NCBI RefSeq assembly: GCF_038562635.1
Contig: NZ_JBCFBO010000002.1
Coordinates: 310,001-374,000, forward strand
Length of the DNA stretch: 64,000 nt
From: Methanobacterium sp.
Lineage (GTDB): Archaea > Methanobacteriota > Methanobacteria > Methanobacteriales > Methanobacteriaceae
Reading direction: 5' to 3'
Shown: positions 18,990-27,382 of the stretch, one piece after another
Layout of the letters: each line of letters starts with the position of its first letter
Numbering within the stretch: position 1 is the first letter of the stretch
Notes under the pieces: model-generated
Database searches by the model: none
Told to the model about the DNA's origin: nothing
What the model saw: the letters and a program-made list of their open reading frames with translations, nothing else
Position numbers and translations under genes: made by a program

Positions 18990-18998
18990 TTTATATAG
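18990..18998 (+). promoter_or_regulatory. TATA box for the tRNA-Gly pair
   Basis: TTTATATAG preceded by ACCTAAAAG (BRE-like), about 32 bases upstream of the first tRNA-Gly. Position and sequence fit an archaeal promoter serving both tRNAs. Confidence 0.55.
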
Positions 18999-19029
18999 GA
19001 TGAACCCAAAAAGGATGGTATGCTGGTAT

Positions 19030-19179
<150 letters not shown>

Positions 19180-19416
19180 CTTTTTTAATATTGAAGAATA
19201 AAAATTAAAATTTTAAGCTGAATTCTTTTTGTATTCCTAATACTTTATTGAAATTAACTTATTTTAAAAATATAAAAATAAATTTCCTTTTACAGTGATT
19301 TCAGAGCTATAAAAAAGGATTTAATAAATTTTCAAAATTAAAAAATTCAATAAAAATTTAATTGACGGTCTTAGTGAGACAGCCAATTTAATGTACTAAA
19401 AAAGTTTTAGAGCAGT

Positions 19417-19821
19417 TTAATATTCTGGCACTAAAATTTCAGCTGCTACCAACCGGCAAATATCTGTTTTTGTAATTACTCCAACTGGTTTTTTATTTTC
19501 CAGAACCAGCAGTCCGGATACATCTGCCCTTAACATCAAATTTGCAGCATCTTCAATTTTGTCTTCTGCAGATATCGTTATAATATCTTTTGACATTATA
19601 TCTTCAATCTTTAGATTATCAGATACCGTTGTACGTGGCTTAAAAGCTCCAAGCATGCCTACAAGATCAAGATAAGATATTACACCTACGGGATTTTCAG
19701 TTTCATCCATAACAAAAAGTCGTCTTACTCCTTCTTTGTACATCTTTTCAAATGCATCAATTGGCCTTGTATTTGGGTCAATTGATATTATGCCTTTATT
19801 CATCGCTTCCCTAACTTCCAT
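19417..19821 (-). CDS. Tandem CBS-domain protein
   Basis: 134 residues made of two CBS motifs and little else: VREAMNKGIISIDPNTRPIDAFEKM...GVRRLFVMDETENPVGVIS (about 2-55) and IEDIMSKDIITISAEDKIEDAANLM...GLLVLENKKPVGVITKTDI (about 72-125). CBS pairs bind adenosyl ligands (AMP, ATP, SAM) and act as energy or ligand sensors. Partner protein unknown. Monocistronic; the start is preceded by AGGAGGGAT. Confidence 0.9.
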   Translation of the reverse strand: MEVREAMNKGIISIDPNTRPIDAFEKMYKEGVRRLFVMDETENPVGVISYLDLVGMLGAFKPRTTVSDNLKIEDIMSKDIITISAEDKIEDAANLMLRADVSGLLVLENKKPVGVITKTDICRLVAAEILVPEY

Positions 19822-19975
19822 CCTATCCCTCCTGATTATCCATTACAATTATTAATTGATCTTTTAAAGTTATATGAGTATTGAAAAAATAAGAAGATAA
19901 GTACTTATTTTTGTATTACATAAGCTATTTTATATTACAAATTTTAAAAAAAGTAATTACATCATTGTTCTCCTA

Positions 19976-19989
19976 GAGCAATATTGCTC
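19976..19989. promoter_or_regulatory. 14-bp perfect palindrome upstream of nikR
   Basis: GAGCAATATTGCTC is fully self-complementary. It lies about 180 bases before nikR and just upstream of a TATA-like AGTTTAAATAG. It may be an operator for a divergent or distal promoter; the ATATT core recurs in the inverted repeat at 20081. Confidence 0.5.
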
Positions 19990-20080
19990 TTCAAGGACAA
20001 AGTTTAAATAGTAATATAGTAATCAAATAGTATTATATCATATAATTCGTGTTTAAAATATGCATGAATATTGTTGGCCA

Positions 20081-20099
20081 TGCACAATATTGTTGTGCA
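20081..20099. promoter_or_regulatory. Inverted repeat TGCACAA-N5-TTGTGCA, candidate NikR operator
   Basis: Seven-base perfect arms separated by TATTG, located just upstream of the nikR TATA box (TTTAAATA, about 20109-20116). Flanking TTGTTGG and ATAACAAC extend partial symmetry. NikR is a ribbon-helix-helix protein that binds long inverted repeats and often controls itself, so autoregulation is plausible but inferred. Confidence 0.5.
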
Positions 20100-20125
20100 A
20101 TAACAACATTTAAATACTATAAAAT

Positions 20126-20142
20126 GTTATGATAATAATAAC
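20126..20142. promoter_or_regulatory. Inverted repeat GTTAT-N7-ATAAC at the nikR start region
   Basis: GTTATGATAATAATAAC overlaps the expected transcription start, about 20-25 bases downstream of the TATA box. Binding here would block initiation, so this is a candidate repressor site. Confidence 0.4.
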
Positions 20143-20165
20143 GTAATAATGGAGGGAGAATTGTG

Positions 20166-20612
20166 ATGAGAATTAGTATGTCGTTGCCAAAAAAATTGTT
20201 AAATGAATTTGATGGAGTATTAAAAGACAGAGGATACCAATCAAGATCAAAAGGTATCAGAGATGCTCTTAAAGATTATATCGTAAGGTATCAGTGGATG
20301 AATGAAATGGAAGGAGAACGTATAGGAATAATTGCTGTAATATACGACCACCACTACACTGGAGTAATGGAAGACCTTACCGAAATTCAGCATGATTACA
20401 AAGATTTCATAAACGCAGTTATGCACGTACACATGACAGACAAACACTGTCTCGAAGTTATAGTTGTTAAAGGAGACGTTAAATACATCCGTACACTTTC
20501 AGAAAAAATAATGAGACTCAAAGGTGTAGAACACGTACGTCTTACCAGTACAGCAGTTGGAAAAGCACTTGACCTTGAAAAAGCAGGCGCAAGCAGCCCA
20601 ATGTCACCTTAA
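20166..20612 (+). CDS. nikR: Nickel-responsive regulator NikR
   Basis: 148 residues from ATG 20166 (GGAGGG upstream; a GTG directly before it is an alternative). N-terminal ribbon-helix-helix MRISMSLPKKLLNEFDGVL...SRSKGIRDALKDYI, then an ACT-like metal-binding domain with the nickel ligands in place: His in EIQHD, HVH, and Cys in KHCLEV, matching H76/H87/H89/C95 of the E. coli protein. Represses or activates nickel uptake and enzyme genes according to Ni2+. Several inverted repeats lie upstream. Hydrogenase maturation genes are nearby (hycI at 21527, hypAB at 4562-5591). Confidence 0.96.
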   Translation: MRISMSLPKKLLNEFDGVLKDRGYQSRSKGIRDALKDYIVRYQWMNEMEGERIGIIAVIYDHHYTGVMEDLTEIQHDYKDFINAVMHVHMTDKHCLEVIVVKGDVKYIRTLSEKIMRLKGVEHVRLTSTAVGKALDLEKAGASSPMSP

Positions 20613-20648
20613 TTATATAAATTTTATTTAGTTAACAACGCAATTGCT

Positions 20649-20678
20649 TATCGTGACTTGTTTAAACGAGTCACGATA
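20649..20678. repeat. 30-nt near-perfect palindrome between nikR and a methyltransferase gene
   Basis: Arms TATCGTGACT and AGTCACGATA (10 bp) flank a central GTTTAAAC, itself an 8-base palindrome, with one T/G position between them on each side. As RNA it would form a long hairpin; as DNA it is a strong dyad. It lies 36 bases after the nikR stop and 43 bases before the next start, so it may terminate nikR or act as an operator for the methyltransferase-hycI pair. Confidence 0.65.
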
Positions 20679-20721
20679 GGAACCACTTATTTTTAATTTA
20701 TACTTATTTTCAGGTGAAAAT

Positions 20722-21543
20722 GTGCACCTTAAAAATGAATTTGAAGTACTACTTGAAACTAAAATGCACACAACACCCTATCATCTCAACCTTATATCTG
20801 ATAAAGAAAGAGTATTAGCCTTTCAAGAAGCAATAAAAGAGAAGGCTAAAGGTATTATATATGATATAGGTGCTGGATGTGGAATACTTTCGATTTTAGC
20901 AGCACCTTATGCTGATTTTATTTATGCTGTTGAAATAGATCATACTGCCTCAAAACATGCCAAATCAAATCTTGAATCTTTTGATAATGTTTTAGTGATA
21001 AACAAAGATGCAAAAGAAGTTATTTTTCCTCAAAAAGCAGACTTAATTATCTGTGAAATGTTAGATACTGCATTAATCGATGAGGAACAGGCCCCTGTTC
21101 TTAATTCTATTTTAAAATATCTGAAAAAAGATGGTGAAATCATACCCCAAAAAATCCTGAACGGAGCTGAAGCCATTGACATGGAAAGAGAAAACATCTG
21201 TTATGAGGATAATGAGGCTAATGAAAATCCAAATTACGACGTTATGAGTAATTTCAAGATATACAGTGAAATTGATTTTAAAAAAGAAATCAAAGAGGAT
21301 GTAGAAACTGATTTGGAATTTAAAATTTCCAAAAAAGGATCTGTTTCAGGGATTAAAATCACCACTTTTACTTTACTAAATGACCACCTGATCTGCGGGC
21401 CAACTCCAATGCTCAATCCACCATTGCTTATTCCAACTGAAAAAATCAAGGTAGATATAGGAGATATTATAAAAGTTAAATTGAACTATAAAATGGGTGG
21501 TGGATTAGATAGCATTAAAACCAGAATTGAAAAAGTTTCTTAG
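20722..21543 (+). CDS. Class I SAM-dependent methyltransferase, PRMT-like
   Basis: 273 residues from GTG 20722, with AGGTGA upstream. Rossmann SAM site IIYDIGAGCGILSILAA (about residues 46-62), acidic AVEID at the end of beta-2, and post-motif ADLIICEMLDTALIDEEQAP. The ICEMLDT sequence resembles the SEWMG/double-E loop region of protein arginine methyltransferase-like enzymes. Substrate unknown. Its 3' end overlaps hycI by 17 bases, so the two are coexpressed; a role in hydrogenase maturation or metal enzyme modification is inference from position next to nikR. Confidence 0.75.
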   Translation: MHLKNEFEVLLETKMHTTPYHLNLISDKERVLAFQEAIKEKAKGIIYDIGAGCGILSILAAPYADFIYAVEIDHTASKHAKSNLESFDNVLVINKDAKEVIFPQKADLIICEMLDTALIDEEQAPVLNSILKYLKKDGEIIPQKILNGAEAIDMERENICYEDNEANENPNYDVMSNFKIYSEIDFKKEIKEDVETDLEFKISKKGSVSGIKITTFTLLNDHLICGPTPMLNPPLLIPTEKIKVDIGDIIKVKLNYKMGGGLDSIKTRIEKVS

Positions 21544-22003
21544 AGACTATAAAAAAATAGTAATTTTGGGCATTGGTAATGAAATAAAAGGTGACGATGC
21601 TCTTGGAGCCATTATAGCTCAAAAATCATTAGTATTATTTGATAAAAATGAAAATATTGTTGTTTTTGATGGGGGAACTGTCCCTGAAAATTATACAGGA
21701 TTAATAAGAAAAGAAAACCCCACCCACATAATTTTAGTTGATGCTGTGGATATGAAAAAAGAACCAGGATATATCCGTGTGGTGGAGAAAGAAGAAATTG
21801 CAAACTATAATATTTCAACACATGCCATGCCCATATCTTTTTTAATAAAATATATGGAAACTACATTAGACGCACAGATAATATTGTTAGGAATTCAACC
21901 AAAAAGCATGGGTTTTGCAGAGCCCATTTCAAAAGAAGTTGAAAAAAGTATTGGAGAAGTTTTAGTTACATTTGATAAAGTGATTAAAGAGAATTTTGAC
22001 TGA
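21527..22003 (+). CDS. hycI: Hydrogenase maturation protease, HycI family
   Basis: 158 residues from TTG 21527, inside the end of the upstream gene; no ATG fits. The nickel-coordinating triad of this family is visible: Glu in GIGNEIKGDDALG (about residues 16-28), Asp in LVDAVDM and His in STHAMPIS. It cleaves the C-terminal extension of a [NiFe] hydrogenase large subunit after nickel insertion. Works downstream of HypA/HypB, encoded elsewhere in the window. Ends cleanly with VIKENFD. Confidence 0.9.
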   Translation: MKKFLRDYKKIVILGIGNEIKGDDALGAIIAQKSLVLFDKNENIVVFDGGTVPENYTGLIRKENPTHIILVDAVDMKKEPGYIRVVEKEEIANYNISTHAMPISFLIKYMETTLDAQIILLGIQPKSMGFAEPISKEVEKSIGEVLVTFDKVIKENFD

Positions 22004-22092
22004 ATTTTTAATAATTTTAAGTTGTTAACGATTTTAAAGCTTATATAATCTAGTTTTAAGGAGTTATTATCTAATACGTAATTTTTAATTAT

Positions 22093-22455
22093 TTAAAGCT
22101 TTTTAATGACATCTGAGACAATATCTCTACAATTAGCTAATGCGGGGGCTCCTGATGTGAGTAAAACTACTCCCAGTAAATCTGCTATTTCTTCTTTTGT
22201 TGCTCCTGCATTAATAGCAGCATGCAACTGTTGTTCAACACAGTAACCACATTTACCCGAAATAATAATTCCAAGTGCTATCAATCTTTTTGTTTTAGTT
22301 GGAAGTGCACCATCTTTTAAAATTATATCATCGAACTCACTTATTACATCCAGAAGTTTGGGATTTAATTTTTCATACATGTCCAGTATGTCTGGAGAAA
22401 AGCCCATTAATTTTCTAGCTTTTTTAATAGCCTCATGTCCTTCTTCATGTACCAT
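22093..22455 (-). CDS. Carboxymuconolactone decarboxylase/AhpD-like protein
   Basis: 120 residues. The core KTKRLIALGIIISGKCGYCVEQQLHAAINAGATKEEI contains the CxxC (C-G-Y-C) and downstream His of the AhpD-type redox site (ExxxxxxxxxxxCxxCxxxH pattern). Members reduce peroxides or thiols; in methanogens the exact role is unknown. Single-gene unit, convergent with hycI. Confidence 0.88.
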   Translation of the reverse strand: MVHEEGHEAIKKARKLMGFSPDILDMYEKLNPKLLDVISEFDDIILKDGALPTKTKRLIALGIIISGKCGYCVEQQLHAAINAGATKEEIADLLGVVLLTSGAPALANCRDIVSDVIKKL

Positions 22456-22677
22456 AATATCACCAGTTTAGTATATGACATTCAAATTTATTAAATTTGG
22501 TGGAATTATTCATAACTATTAATCTTTACATTGAATCCCAATTAAACTATCTAAAAATTAAAAAGCAAATCAAATATTTTTAAGTAAGAAAAAACAAACC
22601 TGTTAATGTTGTGAAATAATACGTTAAATAAAGCTAATATTACTAAAGATTAATGTTAAGTGATTTCCAGTGATAAA

Positions 22678-23805
22678 ATGAAGATACTATTTATAGGGGC
22701 AAGACTTTTTGATGATATTGCAGCATATACAAAAAAAGAAGGAATTACAAGTATAGTAACAGAATCTAATCCAGATTCTAAAAATCTAGATCTTCCTGAT
22801 ACTCATTATATCGTTCCAAGAGGAATGGAAGGACCTAAAGAAATTGCACTTAAAGAAGATGTAGATGCAGTTGTACCTCTTATAGGGATAGATAAACCTC
22901 TTTTTGAAATTGCAAAATTAAAAGAAGATTTAGAAAAAAATTATGGATTACCTGTTATTGCATCCCCCGTAGATGCTGTTTCTATATCAAGAGATAAGCT
23001 TAAAACAAAGGAATTCTTTATTAAAAACCACGTCAAAACTCCTTCATTTAGTAAAATCTCTAAAAATATCTCCAAAATTTCATTACCTGCTGTATTAAAG
23101 CAGTTAGAAGGTCAGGGAGGTAGTGGAGTAAAAATTGCAGTGAGTGAAGATGATCTTAGAAGCTGCATCAATGATTTTAAGGGAGCATTTGTAGAAGAGT
23201 TTGTTGAAGGCACAGAAGTATCCATTGAAGTTTTAAGATGGAAAAATGAAACTGTTCCTCTTGTTCCAGTTTATAAAGGAAAAACAACTCTTGAAGGTAC
23301 TCATCCCCTTGATAAATTAAAAACTGCTCCTTTAAATATAGAAAATCAAAGAAATGAAGATATAAGACAGGTAGCTGGAAAGATTGCTGATAATTTGGGA
23401 TCAGAAGGGGTAATTGATATTGACATAATTATTGATGAAACAGGGATCAATTATTTTATAGAAATAAACACACGGCCCAGCGGTACACGATACTTAACAG
23501 CAGCTTCGACCAACATAAGTCCAATGCACGAACTTGTAGATATGGCCACAGGTAAATGGAATTCTAAAGAAGTTCAAAAAAGAATCATGAAATACCACGC
23601 ACTTGAGATACCTGTAGGTGACTATAAAACGGATAGGAACAACTATAAATTCAGAGATTTTGAAAATAAAAATTGCTGGGTAATTCACGGCCCTCAAAAT
23701 TTTCAACGTATAACTATCCGTGCTGAAAATGCACAAAAAGCATATGAAACCGCAAAAAGATTAAATGTTGATTATAACAAATTTTATCAAACCGGCAAAA
23801 ATTAA
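22678..23805 (+). CDS. ATP-grasp ligase, CarB-like, pseudomurein cluster
   Basis: 375 residues from ATG 22678, preceded by AGTGAT; GTG at 22660 is less likely. N-terminal preATP-grasp domain MKILFIGARLFDD; ATP-grasp core with LPAVLKQLEGQGGSGVKI (about residues 136-153), FVEEFVEGTEVSIEV, and the metal/ATP segment IDIDIIIDETGINYFIEINTRPSGT. This is the carbamoyl-phosphate-synthetase-large-chain-like family. It is the first gene of a run continuing with a MraY-like transferase and a Mur ligase; published comparative work links such an ATP-grasp gene with pseudomurein synthesis in Methanobacteriales, so it probably forms an amide bond in the precursor peptide. Exact substrate unknown. Confidence 0.8.
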   Translation: MKILFIGARLFDDIAAYTKKEGITSIVTESNPDSKNLDLPDTHYIVPRGMEGPKEIALKEDVDAVVPLIGIDKPLFEIAKLKEDLEKNYGLPVIASPVDAVSISRDKLKTKEFFIKNHVKTPSFSKISKNISKISLPAVLKQLEGQGGSGVKIAVSEDDLRSCINDFKGAFVEEFVEGTEVSIEVLRWKNETVPLVPVYKGKTTLEGTHPLDKLKTAPLNIENQRNEDIRQVAGKIADNLGSEGVIDIDIIIDETGINYFIEINTRPSGTRYLTAASTNISPMHELVDMATGKWNSKEVQKRIMKYHALEIPVGDYKTDRNNYKFRDFENKNCWVIHGPQNFQRITIRAENAQKAYETAKRLNVDYNKFYQTGKN

Positions 23806-23810
23806 AACAT

Positions 23811-23884
23811 TCGAAAATCATAGCTTGCAAAATTTTTAATTTTGCGCTCCAAAAATCTTCGATTTTTGAGAGATTTTGAGCAAG
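23811..23884 (+). repeat. Hairpin array, site A
   Basis: Two perfect hairpins with 3-nt loops: GCAAAATT-TTT-AATTTTGC (23827-23845) and CAAAAATC-TTC-GATTTTTG (23850-23868). They are joined by GCTC and flanked by TAGCTTG and GAGAGATTTT, and enclosed by GAAAATC/GATTTT. Order and linkers are the same as in site C (37296-37370), though stem sequences differ. Lies between the ATP-grasp and MraY-like genes. Confidence 0.75.
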
Positions 23885-23988
23885 TAGTGTCAAAAACAAA
23901 AAATTAAATTTTAATAAATAAATATAATAAACATAAAAAAGTCAGGATTAGTATTAATAATATAATAAATTTAATATAAGGTGGTAAG

Positions 23989-25068
23989 TTGAATAATTTC
24001 CAGATAGACATTTTGATATTCATTATTGCATTATTATCAACCATATTCTTTACAATAGTCATAAAAAGAGTATTGATAGAAGCTAATGTAACAGATAAAC
24101 CTATTGTAACCGAACACAGCCATAAATCAGGGACTCCTACAATGGGAGGGCTTGCAATTTTACTGGGTATTCTCCTTACTTCTTCAATCTATTTTACAAA
24201 TAGATACCTAATGATAGTGGCCATTATAATGGCAACTGCAGGAATTATAGGACTTTTAGATGATTTACTTGGACTTAAAACCAAAGAAATTCAAAAGAAG
24301 GTCCGAAACATATACTCCGCCCCAATAGAAATGGGAAGATTAATGCTTAAACCAGGAGAAGAAGCACGAGTCGCAACTGAAAAGGCCAAAAAAGACTTAG
24401 TGAAATATTTGGCCGAGAAAAAAGTTGAAATAGTTGGTGAAGCCCCAATTAAAAGTGAAGTAGAAGAAAGTGAAAAAATAATTGCCCAGATTATAATTTC
24501 ATTATTTTTATTAGGCTCAGGAGCCGTTAGTTCCTCAGTACTCGGAATTGATATCGGCTATTTTATAATACCAGTTGTAATATTTGGTATAGTTGGAGCT
24601 ATAAATGCAGTAAACCTTATTGACGGTATGGACGGCCTTGCAGCAGGAATACTTGCAATAGCATCCTCTGCCTGTGCAATTTTTGCCATTACAACCAACA
24701 ACGTGGATGGTGCACTTCCATTCATAGCACTTGCTGGAGTTTCATTTGGTTTCCTCGCCCTAAATAGGTACCCTGCCAGTATATTCATGGGGGATACTGG
24801 TTCTTTCGCACTAGGGGCTGGTTACATTACAGCAGCATTTTTAGGCAATGTATTGTACTTTGCACTGATTGCACTTGCTATTCCCATAATTTCAGTAATA
24901 GTAAGCCTTTTACACCGCGCTCACATTATAAACCTGCCAGTAGAACCATTACACCATACTTTAAATTATAAAGGGCTTTCAGAAAAGAAAATAGTGCTTC
25001 TTTACTGGGGAATTACCCTTATAATATGTATTCTAGCACTTTATTTCTACCATGCATTTATAATTTAA
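23989..25068 (+). CDS. MraY-like phospho-sugar-peptide transferase (GT4 family)
   Basis: 359 residues from TTG 23989, with AAGGTGGT upstream. About ten transmembrane helices. MraY signatures: SGTPTMGGL (about 47-55), GLLDDLLGL (about 88-96), NLIDGMDGLAAG (about 208-219), IFMGDTGS (about 265-272) and the His motif VEPLHHTLNYKGLSE (about 317-331). This is the membrane enzyme that moves a phospho-sugar(-peptide) from a nucleotide carrier to the lipid carrier. In this genome type, the substrate would be the pseudomurein precursor. Odd feature: a long charged cytosolic loop (about residues 100-165, KPGEEARVATEKAKKDLVKY) absent from bacterial MraY. Between two hairpin arrays. Confidence 0.88.
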   Translation: MNNFQIDILIFIIALLSTIFFTIVIKRVLIEANVTDKPIVTEHSHKSGTPTMGGLAILLGILLTSSIYFTNRYLMIVAIIMATAGIIGLLDDLLGLKTKEIQKKVRNIYSAPIEMGRLMLKPGEEARVATEKAKKDLVKYLAEKKVEIVGEAPIKSEVEESEKIIAQIIISLFLLGSGAVSSSVLGIDIGYFIIPVVIFGIVGAINAVNLIDGMDGLAAGILAIASSACAIFAITTNNVDGALPFIALAGVSFGFLALNRYPASIFMGDTGSFALGAGYITAAFLGNVLYFALIALAIPIISVIVSLLHRAHIINLPVEPLHHTLNYKGLSEKKIVLLYWGITLIICILALYFYHAFII

Positions 25069-25131
25069 ATATTTTTTTTTACATTTTTTTTCGAAATAGG
25101 GTTAGAATAGGGACCCTCAAACACACAGCAT

Positions 25132-25363
25132 ACAAATACGAAGTATTTGTTGTTACAAAATCAAAGATTTTGTAAACATTCGAAAAATTGTAAATTTTTC
25201 GATGCCTGCAAAACTGAAAGTTTTGCGGTTCAAGAAACCTACGGTTTCTTTCAACATGCAAAGACGAATTTTTTGCAGTTGCAAAATATAAAATTTCGCA
25301 AACGTCAAAAATTCTATGAATTTTTGACAGTGTTTTGGGGCCAAAAAATCGAAAGATTTTTTG
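25132..25363 (+). repeat. Hairpin array, site B (nine consecutive hairpins)
   Basis: In 232 bases there are seven perfect short hairpins and two imperfect ones. Perfect: ACAAATAC-GAA (25132), TTACAAAATC-AAA (25153), TCGAAAAATT-GTA (25180), GCAAAACT-GAA (25208), AAGAAACC-TAC (25232), GTCAAAAATTC-TAT (25304), CAAAAAATC-GAAA (25342), each followed by the exact complement of its arm. Linkers are 2-6 bases except the last; GGTT and AACAT recur. Small frames on both strands here are by-products of the palindromes. Located between the MraY-like and Mur ligase genes. Confidence 0.85.
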
Positions 25364-25447
25364 AGCACAATGCTTATTTAGAATTTTTAACATCACATTA
25401 ATTAGACCATATTTAAAATTATTTAGACTAAATAAAATTGTGAAAAA

Positions 25448-26866
25448 ATGAAAGAACTTACAACGTCGATTATTGCAGAAAAAGTAGAAGGAACACTCAC
25501 AGGTCCTAATAAAAATATGGATGGTATTTTTAATATTTTAAAGGACGCTCAAAATGGAGATGCAGTAATAAGACACTGGATAGATGAAACAGGGGTAAAA
25601 ATTGCAGCTCAAAAAGGTGTTTCCTGCATAATAACTCAAAATCCAAAGGGCAGTGCAGTAAAAACTGCAGAAGAACTGAAACTGCCATTTATAGTAACAG
25701 AAAAAATAGAACTGGCCAATGCTTTTGCCATTAACTGGGCGCTGGAAAAATTTGCAAAAGACTCTTTACGTGTTGTAGTAACTGGAACCAACGGAAAGTC
25801 CACCACTACACATATGATTTATCATATTTTAAAGGAAGCTGGTTACAGCACATATACAAACACTGATTCTGAATCTGAATTCAATACACTTATAGATCCG
25901 ATGGTTGCAAAGCAAATTGCAGAATTCGATGCTCCCATCGAGGCTGCAGTGATAGAAGTCTCTGAGGTCCAAGGCTGGCTCGGAGATATTATGAAAGACC
26001 ATGCATACATAATGACGTCAGCAATCAATCCAGATGTAGTGATTGTAACCAATGTAGCCCTGGATCATATAGGTCTCGTAAATTCTATTGAAGAAACATT
26101 TAATGAAACTTCAGGTGCAGTTAAAGGCATAAAAGAGAATGGGACTTTGATATTGAACTATGATGATCCACTTGTTTTAAAAATGAAAGATTTAACTTCA
26201 AACCATGGAAAAATCTTATTTTTCGGAGATAATGCAGATATTAAATTTGACAGTACAGGAATAGTATATAAAAATAATATTTTAATTAAAACTGATGATT
26301 TACCATTTAAAAGCTGCCATTTTGTCCAGAACACCATGGCTGCTGCAGGCGCAGTTATAGCTTTAAATATTGATCTCGAAACCATTAAAAACTCAATTTC
26401 ATCATATAAAGCATTAAAAAGGAGATTTACAATAGTGCACAATGATCCATGTATAATAGATGACTTTGCACATAATCCAGATGGAATTCTTGCTACAATA
26501 CAAAATGCTGCTCTGATTGGGAATGGAACTCTTTTTGTGGTTTCAGCTATCAGAGGATCAAGAGGAGAAAGTATTAATCAGGCAAATGCCGAAGCCATTG
26601 CTAAGGGACTTCAAAACATCCCATATAAACTGATTATAACAAGCAGCACCGATGTTGTGGATCATTTAAACACAGTAACAGATAATGAAAAAAAAGTATT
26701 TATAGATGCACTTGAAAAGGAAAAAATAACATATATCTTTAATGAGAAACTATATGATGCATTGAAAAATGTACTTAAATTATCACATAACAAAGACACA
26801 ATTTTATTAATTGGTGCGCAGGGCATGGATCCTGCAAGTGAACTTTTAAACAAAATCTTAAATTAA
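25448..26866 (+). CDS. Mur ligase family protein (pseudomurein peptide ligase)
   Basis: 472 residues. Central ATPase domain with VVVTGTNGKSTTTHMIYHIL (about residues 110-129), a segment VIEVSEVQGWLGD (Mur-type xxEVSS-like), VTNVALDHIG (family TNxxxDHxD/G motif), and the C-terminal domain marker IIDDFAHNPDGI (about 336-347). This is the Mur/FolC ligase fold; in Methanobacteriales such enzymes (pMur) add amino acids to the pseudomurein peptide. Gene order ATP-grasp, MraY-like, Mur ligase supports this. Which residue it adds cannot be told. ATG 25448 is preceded by a weak site (TTGTGAAAAA). Confidence 0.88.
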   Translation: MKELTTSIIAEKVEGTLTGPNKNMDGIFNILKDAQNGDAVIRHWIDETGVKIAAQKGVSCIITQNPKGSAVKTAEELKLPFIVTEKIELANAFAINWALEKFAKDSLRVVVTGTNGKSTTTHMIYHILKEAGYSTYTNTDSESEFNTLIDPMVAKQIAEFDAPIEAAVIEVSEVQGWLGDIMKDHAYIMTSAINPDVVIVTNVALDHIGLVNSIEETFNETSGAVKGIKENGTLILNYDDPLVLKMKDLTSNHGKILFFGDNADIKFDSTGIVYKNNILIKTDDLPFKSCHFVQNTMAAAGAVIALNIDLETIKNSISSYKALKRRFTIVHNDPCIIDDFAHNPDGILATIQNAALIGNGTLFVVSAIRGSRGESINQANAEAIAKGLQNIPYKLIITSSTDVVDHLNTVTDNEKKVFIDALEKEKITYIFNEKLYDALKNVLKLSHNKDTILLIGAQGMDPASELLNKILN

Positions 26867-26917
26867 TGAAAGTTCATATTATATAATTCAAATTCATTAT
26901 TCACACTTGGTGATTAA

Positions 26918-27376
26918 ATGTTCATAAAAGTAAGAAGAGATACTATAATCATTTTAACACTCGCATTTTTATTAATAGTATCAGGAAGGGTTATGAGTTA
27001 TATGGCATTTGCCGAATCTCCTGCTACAGATCAGGGAATACCCATATCTGGAGTCATGATAAAAGGAAATAATCTCGTACCAACTGATTCTATTCGAGCC
27101 AATATATATGCATCAGGTTTAAGGCCAGGAAGTTACATCAACGGAAGCACATTAATTACAGACAAACGAGAATTACCTTTAAATGAAGCAATAAGTAATG
27201 CTCAGCAATTTGCAACGTTGACAACCATTCCAGGTACAAGACTAACACCTATAGTAGCTGCAGATGTTAAAGTAGACAGCACAACAGGAAGTGTCACAGT
27301 AACTGTTGTTGAAGACTGGACACAGGTTCAGGTAAATACAACATCAAGTACTACAAGTTCATACGCAACGGGGTAA
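26918..27376 (+). CDS. Secreted or membrane-anchored POTRA-like domain protein
   Basis: 152 residues. A basic N-terminus (MFIKVRRD) and one hydrophobic helix (about 10-30) precede an extracellular domain. VMIKGNNLVPTDSIRANIYASGLRPGSYING (about 46-76) resembles the start of a POTRA domain (strand, GN-xxx-S/T-x-x-I helix, G-x-x), and the end, ADVKVDSTTGSVTVTVVEDW, resembles its last two strands. A Thr/Ser-rich tail follows (NTTSSTTSSYATG). The layout of one helix plus POTRA is that of FtsQ-type proteins, which sit next to mur genes in bacteria. Homology to FtsQ is not shown; the function is unknown. Seven bases before the next gene. Confidence 0.5.
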   Translation: MFIKVRRDTIIILTLAFLLIVSGRVMSYMAFAESPATDQGIPISGVMIKGNNLVPTDSIRANIYASGLRPGSYINGSTLITDKRELPLNEAISNAQQFATLTTIPGTRLTPIVAADVKVDSTTGSVTVTVVEDWTQVQVNTTSSTTSSYATG

Positions 27377-27382
27377 AAATAT

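Noticed and set aside
25132..25363. CRISPR-like array
   Set aside because: Hairpins differ in sequence from one to the next, there is no constant repeat with unique spacers and no cas gene in the window.
25147..25401. Small reading frames on both strands (84 and 71-105 codons) in hairpin array B
   Set aside because: They are created by palindromic DNA, contain repeated Phe/Lys/Gln-rich low-complexity translation, lack ribosome sites and have no recognisable family.
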